From the NCBI GenBank assembly GCA_018667995.1, contig JABIQT010000158.1:1-6121 (forward strand): 6,121 nt of DNA. The letters run 5' to 3'. Source of the DNA: Candidatus Latescibacterota bacterium. GTDB lineage: Bacteria > JAAXHH01 > JABIQT01. Position 1 is the stretch's first letter. Each line of letters opens with the position of its first letter. The notes below the pieces were generated by a model that saw only the letters and a program-made list of their open reading frames with translations, had not been told where the DNA came from and did no database searches. Positions 6,091 through 6,121 of the stretch are shown one piece after another. The position numbers were made by a program, and so were the translations under genes.

Positions 6091-6121
6091 AGTCTTTCCA
6101 GTTAAACAGCACGCCCATCAT
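6089..6121 (-). CDS. Possible last codons of an upstream minus-strand gene
   Basis: The frame entering from the right edge gives MMGVLFNWKD and then TAG, ending 9 bp before the PhyH start and overlapping its ribosome binding site. That spacing is typical of a coupled operon pair and repeats the layout at the amidohydrolase/ADP-ribosylglycohydrolase junction. With only ten residues visible no family can be named, and the frame could be open by chance. Confidence 0.3.
   Translation of the reverse strand: MMGVLFNWKD

Overview
The window is a compact bacterial metabolic region on an uncultured-type chromosome. It holds two divergent transcription units that share a 122-bp control region, and a third unit that converges on the right-hand end. 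Genes are tightly packed (4-bp overlap, gaps of 11 and 27 bp), Shine-Dalgarno sites are good at most starts, and base composition looks balanced, slightly above half G+C by eye. I see no transposase, integrase, tRNA, rRNA, CRISPR array or phage gene. Three distinct phytanoyl-CoA dioxygenase (PhyH)-type proteins in under 3 kb, next to an ADP-ribosylglycohydrolase-type protein and a COG3964-type amidohydrolase, recall the PhyH-rich genomes of uncultured lineages such as Poribacteria, Latescibacterota and some Planctomycetes or Lentisphaerae. That placement is an inference from gene content, not a sequence match.

Layout, left to right. Minus strand 1-1205: ADP-ribosylglycohydrolase family protein, cut at its C-terminus by the window edge. 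Minus strand 1217-2455: amidohydrolase/deacetylase-type metallohydrolase, most likely starting at a TTG behind a strong GGAGGT site. 2456-2577: divergent promoter region with overlapping sigma-70-like promoters around a tandem ACGTA repeat. Plus strand 2578-3471: carbon-nitrogen (nitrilase) hydrolase. Plus strand 3468-4295: PhyH-type dioxygenase with canonical metal ligands. Plus strand 4323-5126: second PhyH-type protein, whose metal motif is His-x-Ala instead of His-x-Asp. 5127-5293: convergent spacer with two hairpin-forming stretches. Minus strand 5294-6079: third PhyH-type dioxygenase, canonical. Minus strand 6089-6121: possible last codons of another upstream gene.

Working together (inference): the two divergent units supply an N-glycosidic-bond hydrolase fold, a cyclic amide/ester hydrolase fold, an amide/N-carbamoyl hydrolase fold and two Fe(II)/2-oxoglutarate oxygenase folds. 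This resembles a small catabolic route for an N-ribosylated or N-acylated small molecule: oxidative trimming, glycosidic cleavage, ring or ester opening, then amide hydrolysis. The substrate cannot be read from the sequence. The most unusual single feature is the His-x-Ala motif of the middle PhyH protein, the arrangement seen in Fe/2-oxoglutarate halogenases of the same fold.
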